64,000 nt of DNA from Diphasiastrum complanatum. Taxonomy: Eukaryota; Streptophyta; Lycopodiopsida; Lycopodiales; Lycopodiaceae. Positions 12,153-25,146 of the stretch are shown here, piece by piece. A program made the translations under genes and the position numbers. A model generated the notes under the pieces. The model had not been told where the DNA came from, searched no databases, and was given only the letters and a program-made list of their open reading frames with translations. Every line of letters starts with the position of its first letter. The stretch's first letter is position 1. The stretch lies in assembly GCA_029204225.1 (NCBI GenBank), contig CM055096.1, positions 59,771,408 through 59,835,407 on the forward strand, given 5' to 3'.

Positions 12153-15100
12153 TTGCTAGAAGACTTTAGGTTCATATCTCTTAGAGAAACCATAAGAGTT
12201 TCTAGTGTTTTTTCACATTCATTGGGTGATTTTTTGCTTGAAGCTACTGAAAGGCTTACGTCCACTAATTATGCTAATTGGATAGTTCGAATGGAGTCTT
12301 TGATTGTACTTCATGATCTTTATGACATAGTACTTGAGGAGGAAGTAGAACCTCAAGGAGGAGTTGAATTGGTAAAGTACAAGAAAAGATGTAGAGTTGC
12401 ATTACATTGCATAAAGATGAATGTAAGTAATGAACTTTTGAAGGAAATCTCATCTTGTACCACATCCAAAGAGACGTGAGATTCATTAAAAGCAATTTAT
12501 GGATCAAAGAATACTTCAAGGATACTCATGCTTAGGAATCAAATCCTTCAAAGCATGAAAGAAAGTAGTGAAAGTGCCCAAAATTATGTCTTTAGGATCA
12601 AATCTTTGAATAAGGAGTTGTCTTCTATAGATGATAAAATCAAAGATGATGAATTAGTTCAAATCATTTTGAATGGATTAGGAGATGATTATTTCAATCT
12701 TGTTAAAACCTTTGCTATTCAAGATTCACTTCCTAGTATTGAAAAACTTCAAAGTGTGCTTGTAAGTGAGGAGAGTAGAATGCTTCATATCAAAAGTAGG
12801 ATGAGTTCCTTATCTTTGAATGATGGTGATGAAAAAGCTAACTTTTCTTTGAAAGGCAAGAAGAAAAAGTTTCCATCCAAGAAGACTCAAGACATGGGGA
12901 TGGAGAACAAAGATGGAACATCAAGTTCCAAAGACAAGAGCAAGAAGGACAAGAAGAAGCTAAAGTGTTTCTTTTGTGGAAAAAAAAGACATTTTGCATT
13001 CGAGAGCTACAAGAAGAAGAATGCCCAAGAGAAGGACAATCAAGGCAATCTTGTGCTTGAGGAAGAGGAGGAAGAAGGCAAACTATCTTTGATGGTATTC
13101 TCACCACAAACATCTAATCAAGACACTTGGTGGATTTATAGTGGGGCAAGCTCTCACATGACTCACCAAAAAGACTACTTTTATAATCTACTTTCTTACA
13201 ATAGCTCTAAGAGATTTATCTTCACTGCAAGTGATCAAGAATGTGAGATTGTAGGTGTTGGATCCATTCTTTTATGTCTAGGATCATCTAAAAAAGTAGA
13301 TCTAGACAATGTTCTTTATGTACCTTCAATTACAAAGAACTTGTTGAGTGTAGGACAACTTATGGATAGTGGATTAGATGTACATTTCAAGCATGGAGAA
13401 TGTTCTATCTTGAAAGATGAAAAATGTATTGCTAGTGGTTTCAAGCAAGGGAGGTTATTCAAATTGGATGCTAATGTGATGGTTGGAAGTGTGAACATGG
13501 CAAGGGAGGAGCTCACTCAAGTGAAATTATGGCACAAAAGGTTAGGCCATCCTAACTACAAAGCTATGGAGACCATGGTGACAAAGGAGCTAGCAAGTGG
13601 ACTTCCCAAAACCATATCCAAGTGTGGCAAGCTTTGTGAAGCTTGTGGACTCTTCATATCTCATAAGCTACCTTTCAAGAGATCTTTGACAAAATCTAAC
13701 TCTCCTCTTGACCTTATACACTCGGATGTTCATTCATTTTCACATGAATCAAATGGTGGAGCTCTTATGTATGTCACTTTTATTGATGATAGATCAAGAT
13801 ACTCTTGGGTTTATCTCTTGTCTAAGAAAAGTGAAGTTTTTGAGTCCTTTGTAAAGCTCAAAACTCTTGTGGAAAGCAACTTGATACTAGCTTGAAAGTA
13901 TTAAGAAGTGATAATGGAGGGGAGTACATCTCCAATAGGCTGAAAGAGTTTTGTGAAACTAATGGCATTAGGAGAGAGTTTACTTGCACATATACTCCGC
14001 AACAAAATGGAGTAGCTGAGAGAAAGAATAGGACATGATGTGAGTGTGCTAAAGCTATGAGATTAGATGCATCCCTTCCTATTTCATTTTGGGGAGAAGC
14101 TATTTTATGTGCAAACTTTCTATGTAATAGATTGACAAATAGTGCCATTAAAGGACTTACACCTTATGAAGTATTGTTTGGCAAAAAGCCAAATCTTAGT
14201 GATTTGAAATTTTTTGGATGTACTTGTTATGTACATATTCCTTTAGAAACAAGGAAAAAAGAAGATGCCACTTCTTTCAAAGGCATCTTTGTTGGTTATA
14301 GTGAAACTAAGAAAGCTTATAGGATATTTGATCCTATTACCAAAAAATTTGTTGTAAGTAGAGATGTACTTTTTGATGAATCTCTCCAAGCCAAAAGAAA
14401 GGTGACTTCCAACAACACTCAACTTGTCAAGGATCATCCTATGGCCGAGGAGGAGCTTCATGAAGATGAAGACCAAGTGGAACTTACTCAAAGTCCAAGG
14501 ATGCCAAGAAGATCAACAAGGACAAGGATTGAGCCATCAAGGCTCACTTATAGTGACAAAGGGAAGCAAAGGGAATATTCTCAACTATTCAGCTGTTATA
14601 CTTTCTTGACTACTATGCTTGAAGAACCAACTAGTTTTGAGGAAGCAAATAAGTCTCAATATTGGAGGAAAGCTATGCAAGTAGAGTTTGATGCATTAAT
14701 GGAAAATCAAACTTGGAAGCTTGTTGATTTACCTTATGGAAAAAAACCTCTTACTTGTAAATGGATATAAGATTGAAATATAATCAAGATGGTTCCATTC
14801 ATAAGTACAAAGCTAGACTTGTAGCAAAAGGTTTTTTGCAAGTCAAAGACATAGATTATGATGAAACCTTTCCACCTGTTGCAAAGCTTGTGACCATTAG
14901 ATTAATCACATGTCTTGCTACTTCTTTCAAATGGGAGCTCTTCCAACTTGATGTGACAAATGCTTTCTTGAATGGATTCTTGGAAGAGGAAATCTACATG
15001 TGCCAACCCAAGGGCTTCATCAAAGATGGAGAAGAAGACAAGGTGTGTTTCTTGAAGAAGAGTCTTTATGGACTCAAGCAAGCACCAAGAGCATGGTACT

Positions 15101-16153
15101 CTAGGTTGCATTCCTATCTTATTTCCATTAGATATGTTGTAAGTTTTTATTAACATCATTGTACTACAAATGTAATGATGGGAAGATCATTATCTTAGTT
15201 TTATGTGTTGATGACATTATACTCACAGGAAATGATCTAGATGGCATCAAAAATGTAAAAATTTCCTTGTCTAGTGAATTTAGGATGGTAGATCTAGAAA
15301 TTTTTAAAGTTATACTTGGAATAAAAGTCACTAGAAGTAATGACTTCAATCTAAGTATGCTAGATCAATCTTAGCAAAATTTGGCATAATTGATTGTAAA
15401 GGAGTTGAAACTCCCATGGAACTAAGTGTAAAAGTTTCTAAGGAAAGTGATGAAGCATCCTTTGAGGACATCACTACCTATAGAATGCTTATTGGTTCCT
15501 TGATATACTTAACCATCACTAGACCAGATCTTAGTTTTTGTGTTGGCAAATTGAGTCAATACATGCAAAGTCCATTAATATGTCATTGGAAAGGAGCAAA
15601 AAGGGTGTTAAGGTACATCTCGGCTACAAAAGACTTTGACATAGTTTATGAAAGGAATAATATTTGTTTAAGAGCATATTCGGACTCAAGTTTTGCAGGC
15701 TTGGATAGAAGATCCATAAGTGCATTTGCTACATTCTTATGTGGAGGAGCTATATCTTGGCTTTCCAAAAAGCAAGATACCATCTCTCTTTCATCAATAG
15801 AATCCAAATATAAAGCTATGACATCAACAACAAAGGAGGTTCTTTGGCTTAAAAGGCTTTTGGAGGAGCTACATGTGATCAAGGATGAAGACATTCCATG
15901 CATATATTGTGAAAATCAACCAGCTCAACAACTTGCAAACAATCCAGTCTTCCATGCTCGAACAAAGCACATTGAGATTTCACATCATTTCGTGAGGGAG
16001 AAAGTGCAAGCAAAGGAGATCAAGCTTATTCATGTTTCATCATCAGATTGCATTGCTGATATACTCACCAAGGCATTGCCTAAAGATCCATTTGTAAAAT
16101 TAAGATTGGCTCTTGGAGTTATAGATAGATCTATGCTAGATTTACCAACCTAG
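12153..16153 (+). pseudogene. Copia A gag-pol polyprotein, broken
   Basis: The order gag, zinc knuckle, protease, integrase, RT, RNase H identifies Ty1/copia. Gag has LTSTNYANWIVRMESL. The knuckle is CFFCGKKRHFAFES, with the last Cys changed to Ser. The protease box reads WWIYSGASSHMT, where the catalytic Asp is Tyr. Then come LWHKRLGHPN (GAG-pre-integrase), HSDVHSF and LRSDNGGEY (integrase), LFQLDVTNAFLNG and LCVDDIILTGND (RT), and AYSDSSFAG with SLSSIESKYKAM (RNase H). Breaks seen: TGA at 12477-12479 where a homologue has Trp, a frameshift near 13875, TGA at about 14036, a one-base loss near 14768, and breaks near 15150 and 15375. It cannot make a working polyprotein and is older than its LTR similarity suggests. 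Confidence 0.92.
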
Positions 16154-16165
16154 AGTTTTGAGGAG

Positions 16166-16990
16166 TGTGACAATGAAAAAATCATACTTGGATAAGGCCA
16201 AAATCTTGTATATAGGATAAACACACATGTGTGGATCCTGTTCCCATGTGTAAAATTAGTGTACTTGTCATGTACCATAATCATATATGTTGTACATATG
16301 ATTTAATTCAAGTTCTAGTGGCTAAAAAGATAAAAAACTAGTTTTCTAGATATATGACACATGGCATCAATCTATTGATTGCATGAGCCAAATACTTTGA
16401 ATAGGTGTCACATCCCATGTGTAGAGGACAACTCACACATACTGTGGAAAAAGCTGAAGTAGGCGAGTTTTTGCTTCTAGAAGATTTCTATGAAGATTTC
16501 CATATAGTAGGAAATTGGACCAAAAATGCCCAAAATAGAAAGTTTGATCCAAGTGCCAAAATTTCCATGATGATGACAAAGCATCTTCACACATGTGAGA
16601 TCTGATGCATGAATAGTACCTCGAACTCCAAAAAGTGTATATATAGAGGCATATTTGGCCACAATCAATATGAAACATCAATCTTGATTCTGGAAGCAAT
16701 TTTGTGTAATTCTCTCTATTTGTCTACATTTGTTTTGATTATTTTGAGGTTCTATCATAGTGTACTTTATTTTCAGGTTGGAGTCCGTACTCTGACAGGG
16801 TTTCACACGTGTGAAACCAGCAAGTACATTTACCTTCATTAATGATTTTTCTTGTTAGGTTTTTATGTCTAGAATTGATCTAGATTGATCTTAATCTTAT
16901 GTGGATTGATGGATCAGGTAAATCTAACATCCAATCCCTATTGAGGATCAGATTAGGATCCACTCTTGGTCCATTTTGTACTTTTCCACA
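16166..16990 (+). repeat. 3' LTR of copia A
   Basis: It begins TGTGACAATG after a purine-rich tract GTTTTGAGGAG (16155-16165) and ends TTTTCCACA. It contains a U3 pair of near-palindromes around CCTGTTCCC (about 16230), a TATATATAG promoter-like box near 16640 and the G-box palindrome TTTCACACGTGTGAAA at 16801-16816. At 825 bases it is longer than the damaged 5' LTR. Confidence 0.88.
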
Positions 16991-18400
16991 CTTGGATCAT
17001 GTCCAGACTTCATGGAGGGTTTTGTTGTCAGGGAGGCCTCTAGTTATACATTGGTTCTGCATGTAGGTCACTGTTGAAACAACATGTTGCCAAAATGATT
17101 TTGGAAATGAAGCATGAGTTATCTTGCATTTGACAGACTTGACTAAGGTCCTGTTATTACTTTCTGCTAGTCCATTTGACTGTGGAGAACAGGAAGCAAC
17201 AAACTGTTGTTCGATGCCATTGGCTGAGCAGTAGTCCTTGAACTCATTTGAGATGTATTCACCACCATTGTCGCTCCTAAGAGCTTTGAACTTCTTGTCT
17301 GTCTACAACTCGGCATTTTATTTGTATTTCTTGAAGAACTGGAACGCTTCAGATTTGTGCTTTAGAAAATATACAACAATTCTTTTGGAATAGTCATCTA
17401 TGAAAGTAATAAAGGATTTAGCACCAAGTAGTGATGGTGTTTGCATAGGGCCACATATATTCGTATGTACAATGTCTAACAAATTTTTAGATATGTGTTC
17501 TTGATTTGACCTAAATGGCCTTTTTGTGTGGTTTCCTATGATATAGCTTGGTAGACAAGATGGTCGACAATTCAATAGTCCAAATCATGAACTGAAGAAC
17601 GTTTATACATGTTACCTATCAATACATGATTAAGGTGACCAATAATGCCAAATTAATTCTTTATTGACAGATGCTGAACTGCTTAAAGCAAAATCAGTCG
17701 TAGAGTTACAACAACTACGCCTATGAAGATATCTTTGCCTCTTTTCGAGTGCAAGAATCCTTCTGCTTTTATCAATAATATGACAGGAATCCACCTGAAA
17801 CTCTACCTTATGTCCTAAGTCTGTAATTTGACTGACCGACAACAGATTTGTCGTCAGGTTCAAGATATAGAATACATTTGGTATCAGTTTCGATAGTCCA
17901 TTCTGAAAATTAGTCTAATAGTACCTTCTCCTTCAATTCCATGCTAGCTATTGTCTCCAATGTGAACGAATTTCTTGATGTTGTAGGACGAATTGATGTG
18001 CTGTCTATAGGAGATCGTGGGTGGCTACAATCGTTGTTCAGTCCATTAGCGCAGCTGCATGGGGTGAGCGTGAAAAGGGTGCGACGTAAGTCAGTGCTGA
18101 AGTGAACGTTGGTGATGATGATGCGAAAAGTGCGTCACTCTTACGAATAGCCTTAGGATTAGATTTACAAGGTGCCTTTGCTTTTAGGGCACCTTTGGCA
18201 TTCTGTAAGATAGTGTCCCCTTTTTGCCTGTCACCATAACGTGTGAAAAAAAACACAGTGTCGCAATTCTTTCGACTTTTCTTTGTCTGTGTGAATTTGC
18301 GTGTAAATATCAAACTGTGCGACAACATTAGTAAATATGTAGCATGAATGGAGGCAGATTAAAATGGGATTTAGGAGAGTAGAGAGAATAAATCCAACAT
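16991..18400 (-). pseudogene. Copia B internal region (gag to integrase), minus strand
   Basis: Reading right to left: a 96-codon frame at 18328-18038 in the gag/protease interval, NLTTNLLSVSQITDLG (17863-17810, protease/pre-integrase), SLLGAKSFITFIDDYSKR (integrase near 17420), LRSDNGGEY near 17270 and SPQSNGLAESNNR near 17180. It stops at 16991, exactly where the copia A 3' LTR ends, so RT and RNase H are gone. The integrase is closely similar to that of element D at 25488-25830, so B and D are one family in opposite orientations. Frames are interrupted throughout. Confidence 0.82.
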
Positions 18401-19244
18401 TTTAGATTCAGACCGACTTTGACAGATCGAAGTCTATCCTACTTGATCACAGCTTCGAAGTCACTGGATCTACATGACCGATTCCATAGCCATGCATGAA
18501 TGAACTTGGTTTTAGATTTAGCTTTGCGGAAGTGTATTAGGTGCGAAAACTAGAGCAATGAATCGACGCTTGCTTTCAGTCATATGAATACAACTTAATC
18601 TACAAATAAGTTTATCTGCAAGCAAGAAGCAATCTGAACATGAATAAATGGACATTCAACATGACATACATGACCTAAATTATTAGAACAATGATTATTC
18701 AGTTGTGAAGAAAATACAGTCCGAATGTAGACAAAATCGCGTTCTTCCTAAATTAATACTCTATGATAACATAGAGAAAGAACAAAACAATTGCGCTCTG
18801 GATGCTCGATTGATCGGGCGACTTGATAGACGATGAGCTAATTCAATGTTTGTGGAGCTTAACCAAACAACTGATAAATTGTTGAATATATACACATGGC
18901 TAACTAATTAAAACAATAATTAATCTATACGTTACAATTAGGATTAAGGCACTATGTGCTGTTGGTAGTCACCTTCAAACGATATTTGATTCTGTCTGGT
19001 CGTGATGAATGTACTGATGAGCCGCCTAATGAATAGTCAGAGTAGATCGAATAGTCGACGGATGGCCGAATTGTCGATGTCGGCTGAGTCATCAAGACAT
19101 TGTCATTTATTCCTTTGTATTTTTGTAGGCTGTCAGAAACAAGTGTATTTCTGCAGAGTATGTGACTGTACAAGTATTTACAACAACTAGTGAATGAATC
19201 TAGATTAGCAGAGAGATAGGGATGGAAAGGATAGAAATCCAACA
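18400..19244 (-). repeat. 5' LTR of copia B (minus strand)
   Basis: It matches, as reverse complement, the LTR at 19245-20213 with moderate divergence and indels. Its outer end reads GATAGAAATCCAACA, the complement of the family LTR start TGTTGGATTTCTATC seen at 27988. Inner-end homology stops near 18405, before a primer-binding site can be identified. Confidence 0.8.
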
Positions 19245-20213
19245 TCCCTTATCTCATTACTAATTTAGATCCATTCATTAGTTGTTGCAAATACTTGTAC
19301 AGTCGCGTACTCTGCAGAAATATAATTGTTTTCTGACAGTCTGTAGAAACAGTGTCCTGACGACCTAGCCGACACTAACTATTCAGCCACCCCTCGACAA
19401 TTTGGCCTATCTCGACTATTTGTCAGACACATTGATTACTCTATTCAGCGGTCATCCGACACTGACTATTCGGCTTTGCCAATTAGGCGTATCTCACTAT
19501 CAACTCCAATAGTCGACTTGAACAAGTGGTGGCTCAACAATACCTTCTTCACGTCCGAACATAATCTCTAACAAAATCAGATATTATTCGAAAGTGGCTG
19601 TCAATATCACATAGTGTCTTAATCCTAATTGTAAAGTTCAAATTTAGTCAGCCATGTGTATAGATATCCAGCAACTTATCAGTTGCTCGGTTAAGCTCAA
19701 TAGACATTGTAGCAGATCAATCGAACATTTAGAGTGCAATTGTTTTGTTTTTTCTCTCTGTTATCACAGAGTATTGTTTCAAGAAGAATGCGACTCTATC
19801 TGCATTCAAACTGTATCTATTCACGATTGAATAAATAATGTTTTAGTAATCTAGGTCATGCACACTGTGATTGAATGCTCATTTTATTCATGTTTAGATT
19901 GATTCTTGCTAGTAGATAAACTTATTTGTAGATTAAATTGTCTTATATGACTGATAGTATGAGTCGATTGTGACACTCTAAACTTCGCACTTAATACGCT
20001 TTCGCAAAGCTCAATCTGAAACCAATCTAATTCGTGCATGACTATGAAATCAATTGTATCAGTCCATTGACTTCAAAGCTGTGATCCAGTAGGACAAACT
20101 TCAAACTATCGAAGTCGGTCTGAATTCAATAGATGTAGTTGCATGGACCAAGGATTCTCTGCTCGTTTCTCTCTGTCGCAACACACACGCACCTGACAAG
20201 TGATATCCCAACA
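19245..20213 (+). repeat. 5' LTR of copia D (plus strand)
   Basis: It starts TCCCTTATCTCATTAC, about 23 bases into the family LTR when compared with 27988, and ends ATATCCCAACA. Its first base abuts the outward end of the minus-strand LTR, so the two LTRs form a head-to-head inverted pair with no spacer. Confidence 0.8.
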
Positions 20214-20305
20214 TGGTATCAAATCACCATCTGATTCTTTTAAAGCAGATTTATCCTTAGGATCTTAAGCTAAATAAATCCATGGTGGAGATCGCGAGTT
20301 GGGAA
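20214..20305 (+). other. Copia D primer-binding site and start of its internal region
   Basis: TGGTATCAAATCACC follows the LTR end and is a variant of the usual initiator tRNA-Met site. A short leader then reaches CCATGGTGGAGATCGC, a plausible gag start. Copia character is lost after about 20305, where a different element appears inserted. D is picked up again at about 25488. Confidence 0.65.
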
Positions 20306-20319
20306 ACGATTGTGGGCCT

Positions 20320-21938
20320 TTGGATGAGAACCAACCATTAGGATATGGTTGAAGGGTGAGTGAAGTGGACCTATGAAGACTTGAAGGGCATTTGGCCATT
20401 CAACTTCATGAAAAAATTTCCCTTTGAAATTGGAGTTGGGTCCCGAAGTCCTTGAAGTTTGAAGTTATTTCAAAAAGAAGAAATAGTTCAAAAACAAGAA
20501 AAGTCCCTATTTTCTAGTCCTTTATCCATTTTGAACCAAACGAATGGCTACAAACTCCAAACGAAGGGCACCCAGATTGTACCTGCAAGTACGGTACCAT
20601 AGAACAGAGTGATTATAATGAAGAAAATGCTCAGTGGATGTCAATGCTCTTTTGCCCCTTTCAGGGAGCGGGTAGTCAGGAGTGTAAGGTGAGAAGCATT
20701 TCACATTTGAAAAGCGACTTGGTATTCAGTGTAATGGACCCACCAAATTCACCTATAAGTTGGCTGAATTCAATTCATTCCTCACTTGTGCAAGCGAAGC
20801 TCTTGCGAATTTTTCCCATGACCAAAGCCTTCCAAACTTCCTGACTTTCTTTCTGATACACTTTCACGCATCTTACATTTCCTTTTTGCTCATCATGTCT
20901 TCTACCAATACTTTCCAGTCTCCCCGCTATACTATCCATCGTGATGTCCCATTTGCAACGCACATCATGATCCTTCCTAGCACAAGCATGGTCACTCAGT
21001 GGATGACCCTTGCGGAGCCTCTGCTCACTACAATGGGTATTCATGAGAGAGCCTATTCTGGTTGAATCAATATGGATTTCATCACGCTTGCCTTCAGTAC
21101 GTGGAAGGAAGAAAAAATCCAAATCTTATATCACTTTCCAGGGAGCCACACACAAGGTGCGCGTCACTGAGGCCTGCCCTTGCAGCCATAGGTATAGCAT
21201 CCAGTACTCAAGCTTAAGACCTCCAAGATAGAGGCCAACAAAGAGTTGGACAAAATACCTACATTGGGAGAGCAGCCAGCATGGAGAATCACTATTTTTG
21301 AGAAAACTCCGGAATCAATTAGGAGTTATGTCGCCAGCCCTCACCAATTGCGGGTCGATCCCTATTATGTGCCAATGCCATGAAGGAATAAATGGAAATA
21401 TTTGGGATTGGCTATGGACAAGATCACCATCCATACGCCCAATTGGCCAACCATCCATCAGCCCTACAGCTGGACAATTTCAGTGGACTTTCACCGGGCT
21501 TTGCAAGCGTACCAACAAGAGTATATCCACTCTTTAGATCCAACGGTGCGACAATCGACAATGTTTGCTAAAGATCTAGCTCTATTGGCATCAGTGGCAA
21601 CCAGATGGGACGATTGCCTCCCTCCTATGACATTCGATCCAAATAAGCCGATGGCCTTAGAGCAAATCAAAGATTAACTATCGGTTGCTCGCTTATACTT
21701 TCGTGCAGCAATGATGGGAGGCTCCCGGGAATCACGCTTCACATCATGGACAACCTCAAAGTGGATTGCCAGAGCCCACCATTGTTTTTTGCCCAAAGTG
21801 GATTGCCAGAGCCCACCTCGACTTTATGGAGAAGGTGCAGTACCATTTAATAAAGATTCGGCGAGAAGCCAATAAAAGTCTCCAATAACTGCATATTGCA
21901 GATGTTGTAGGACTGCCACCAATTTTGGTGGGGGGTAC
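20320..21938 (+). mobile_element. Gag-only (non-autonomous) LTR element, plus-strand copy
   Basis: A reading frame starts at 20897 with MSSTNTFQSPRYTIHRDVPF and runs in pieces through LAEPLLTTMGIHERAYSG and MDFITLAFSTWKEE to a block at 21402-21677 with FHRALQAYQQEYIHSLDP. A minus-strand relative at 46250-46740 shows HDVPTTTDIMVLPST, VEPLLKTMGIHE and FINMAFSTWNEA, so the frame is a real, shared protein. No protease, integrase or RT is seen. It ends at a purine tract GGTGGGGGGTAC (21927-21938) followed by a TG-starting LTR-like block. The protein family is not recognised; I infer a gag-like protein from position only. Confidence 0.6.
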
Positions 21939-22330
21939 TGTTGGAGGGTTTGCGGATCCCAGGGAACCCTAACCCTAGTTAATAAGTGAGAGGGATTTGG
22001 CACCCTGCGTGTATAAGTCCAACCCGATGATCACAGTGAGATTTGATTAATTAGAAAGTCAATAAAAGGACTTTAGGCCTTTTTGCGGGACTTTAAATGT
22101 CGCAGGGCCTAAATGTCAAGTTAGTGAATAAAGTTGGTTTTCCCTCCAATTTTGATGGTTCCCACACTTTTTTTAATTTGAAAAATTAGGGAGGTAGAAA
22201 TGGACCAATAGGATTCAGAGGCCAGGGTCCTTCTCTCTACTATAAAAAGGGACCAACTCGAGTTCCTACACAAGTTCATTTCCTCATTTCAATAAAGCAT
22301 ATTGGTTCTCTTCAGAAATGGATTGATGAA
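21939..22330 (+). repeat. LTR-like block of the gag-only element
   Basis: It begins TGTTGGAGGG directly after the polypurine tract. It contains CTATAAAAAGGG near 22240 (a promoter-like box), TTTCAATAAAGCATATTGG near 22290 (a poly(A)-signal-like site) and the 22061-22240 segment that is also grafted into the 5' LTR of copia A. A short GA-rich microsatellite follows at 22437-22460. Confidence 0.6.
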
Positions 22331-22559
22331 TGTCCTTGCTCTTCTTCTTTCCTTCTCCATCTCTCATGCTTTCTTTGGTTTTTGCTTATTGTTGGATCTG
22401 AATGTTATTGGGATTGTATGTTATTATACTTTTTATGAGAGAGAAAGAGAGAGAGAGAAGAGTAAGCTATCTTTGTTGTGGATGCGTAGTGTTAATGGAT
22501 AGGGTTAATGGATGTAGAGTTAGATTTGAATCTTCCATTCATGCTGAAATCTGAACTAA

Positions 22560-25146
22560 ACTATAGCTCTCATGGGAACGAACCTACACATGACAACTAA
22601 CTTCGTCTCTTTGATGCTAGATTGACTAGATCTTGGATTCAGGTTAGGCAAGGAAAGAAACCCACTACATGCCATTACACTTAGACATGCATGGGATGTG
22701 CTAAAGGAGCAGTTTGAGATGTCAAATCCATCAAGGATTATGTTTTTGAAGTCAAAGCTGAATAGTGCCCGAATGGAACAAGGAGAGCACATTCAGACTT
22801 ATATGACCAGAATCAAGACAATGAGGGATGAACTGCATTCTATTGGTGAGCGCATACATGTTGTTGAGCTGGTGCACAATGCATTGTGTGGCATTGCAGA
22901 ACCTTATCAGATGGTTGTGAGTGGAATAGCATCAAGAGAAAGATTGCCAACCTTTGACGAGCTCACAGGAATCTTGATGCAGGAGGAGCAACGACGAGAA
23001 ATGGTGAAAGCAGTCTAAGCAGCGATTCGCCAAGACTCATGAGGATGAGAGATCATCCAGCATGACCAAGAAGAAGGGCAAATGCTTCCATTGCGGCAAA
23101 AAGGGCCATTGGAAGAGCGAATGTTGGAAATTCTTGGTAGAATCAGGCAAGGGGAGTCATGTTATCTTTGATGAATCTAAGATGTATGAAGACGAGGATG
23201 CTGAGAGGATGGACACATCTAGTGGGAAAGATGGTACAGTGAGGATTCCTCCTAATGATGATCCATTTATTGACTTTCCTAGTGATGAACATTATGATAC
23301 ACCTCATGATACTACTACTCAATCTCAAGAGATAAGTTGGAGAGGTAGATATAAACCTTCTAGTGCAAAAAAGATTTAAGTTGCAAGTGACAAATGCAAG
23401 GAGAAAGATGTACCGTGGGATACATTTTCACCAAGAAGCTGATCACCTGACAAGAAGCTCCCTAAGTGGTTTGGGAGATTGATGGAGAGCCGCGACATGG
23501 ATGAATTTCCAAATTCATCTAGCTAGGGAGAGCTACGAAAATCAACAAGAGAGAAGACACAATCTGATAGGTATGAAGCAAATTATGCTCTCTTATCTAG
23601 CATTATTCAAAGCAAAGAACCTTCAACTTATGTTGAAGCCAAGGATGATGACATTTGGGTCAAGGCCATGGAAGAAGAGATGGAGTCAATTGCTAGGCAT
23701 AACACATGGGACTTAGTGGAACCGCCAGTTGGCAAGAAACCCATTGGTTGTAAATGGGTATACATGACTAATAAGTACCATGCAGATGGAAGTATAGTAA
23801 AGCACAAAGCAAGATTGGTGATCAAAGGGTATGCACAAAGTAAAGGGATCGACTATGAGAAGACCTTTGTGCCAGTATGTAGTGGAATACTCTACGTCTA
23901 CTTGTTGCTTTAGCTTCATATTTTGGTTGGCCTTTGCATCAGATGGATGTAAAATATGCTTTTCTAAATGGTGAGTTAAAAGAAGAGGGGTTCATGGATC
24001 AACCTGAAGGCTTTGTAGTGAAAGGACAAGAGAATAAAGTATGTCATTTGAAGAAAGCACTTTACGGACTTAAATAGGCACCACATGCGTGGTACAATAG
24101 GATTGATGCCTACTTTCATTCTAAGGGGATGGTGAGAACACATTCTGATCCAAATCTTTATGTCTTATGCTTTGATGGTATGGTTGCTTTGGTTTCTCCT
24201 TATGTTGATGACTTGATTGTCGCGAGAAATAATCAAGAGATGATAGACATGATCAAGAAAGACCTCATGGAACAATTTGAGATGACCTATCTCAACCTGA
24301 TGCATTATTGCCTTGGAGTGGAGGTGTGGCAAAAAGGATACGAAGTGGATCTAACGTAGGGTATGTAAAGAGAGTTGCTGCACAAGTTCAGTTTGCAGGA
24401 TTGTAAGACAGTGAACACTCCTATTGGACCAGGTAAAAAGCTTTCTAAGCTTGACGAATCACAGCCATTTGATGCCACGATGTATAGGAAGTCAGTAGGG
24501 AGCTTGATTTATCTTACCACGACTAGACCATATATATGCTCTGTTGTTGGTATTGTAAGTCAGTTTATGGCAGCACCCACAAAAACGCATTGGAAGACAG
24601 CCGAGCGCATTTTGCGTTATGTCAAAGGCACTTATGATTATGGCTTGGTGTACAGGAAGCATGAAGGTTTACTTGAGTTATGCGGCTATGTGGATGCAGA
24701 TTGGGGAGTGACTATGATGATTGTAAATTCGCCACAGGGTATGTATTCCAGCTTTGTGGCAGTTGCTTTTTTTGGTCTAGTAAGAAACAAAGTACAGTTG
24801 CTCTATCCACAACAGAAGTAGAGTATAAGACAATGTGTAGTGCAGCACATGAAGCTATATGGTTGAGGCAAATCTTGGATGAAGTTGGCATGAAACAGGA
24901 AAATCCCACGACTATACATAGCGATAGTCAGAGTGGCATTCAGCTAGCAAAGAATCTAGTGTTCCATGTGAGAACCAAATGCATTGAGATTCAGTATCAC
25001 TTTATACGTGAGAGACTGCTAAGTCGTGAAATTCATGTTGTTCATTGTAGTAGGATGAACAACTAGCTGACATTTTCACTAAGCCACTCATTAGAGAAAA
25101 GTTTGATTAGTTTAGATCAAAGCTTTTTGTACCTAAAGTTTGTTAA
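22560..25146 (+). pseudogene. Copia C gag-pol with protease and integrase core deleted
   Basis: Gag runs about 22690-23018 (MSNPSRIMFLKSKLNSARM, SGIASRERLPTF). The zinc knuckle CFHCGKKGHWKSEC at about 23086-23127 is complete (CX2CX4HX4C). It is followed within about 30 codons by the acidic integrase-RT linker, so protease, pre-integrase and the integrase core are missing. RT is present (KPIGCKWVYMTNKY, QMDVKYAFLNGE, and SPYVDDLIVARN near 24200) and RNase H runs to 25146 (GYVDADWG, VALSTTEVEYKT). A TAG replaces Gln in the LK-Q-APHAWYN box near 24076, and other frameshifts occur. The gag is closely related to that of H (57242-58822). Confidence 0.88.

Noticed and set aside
22302-22502. A 66-codon plus-strand frame with a hydrophobic start and a Glu/Arg run
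   Set aside because: It lies in LTR/leader sequence, and the EREREREK run is just the GA microsatellite at 22437-22460 translated.
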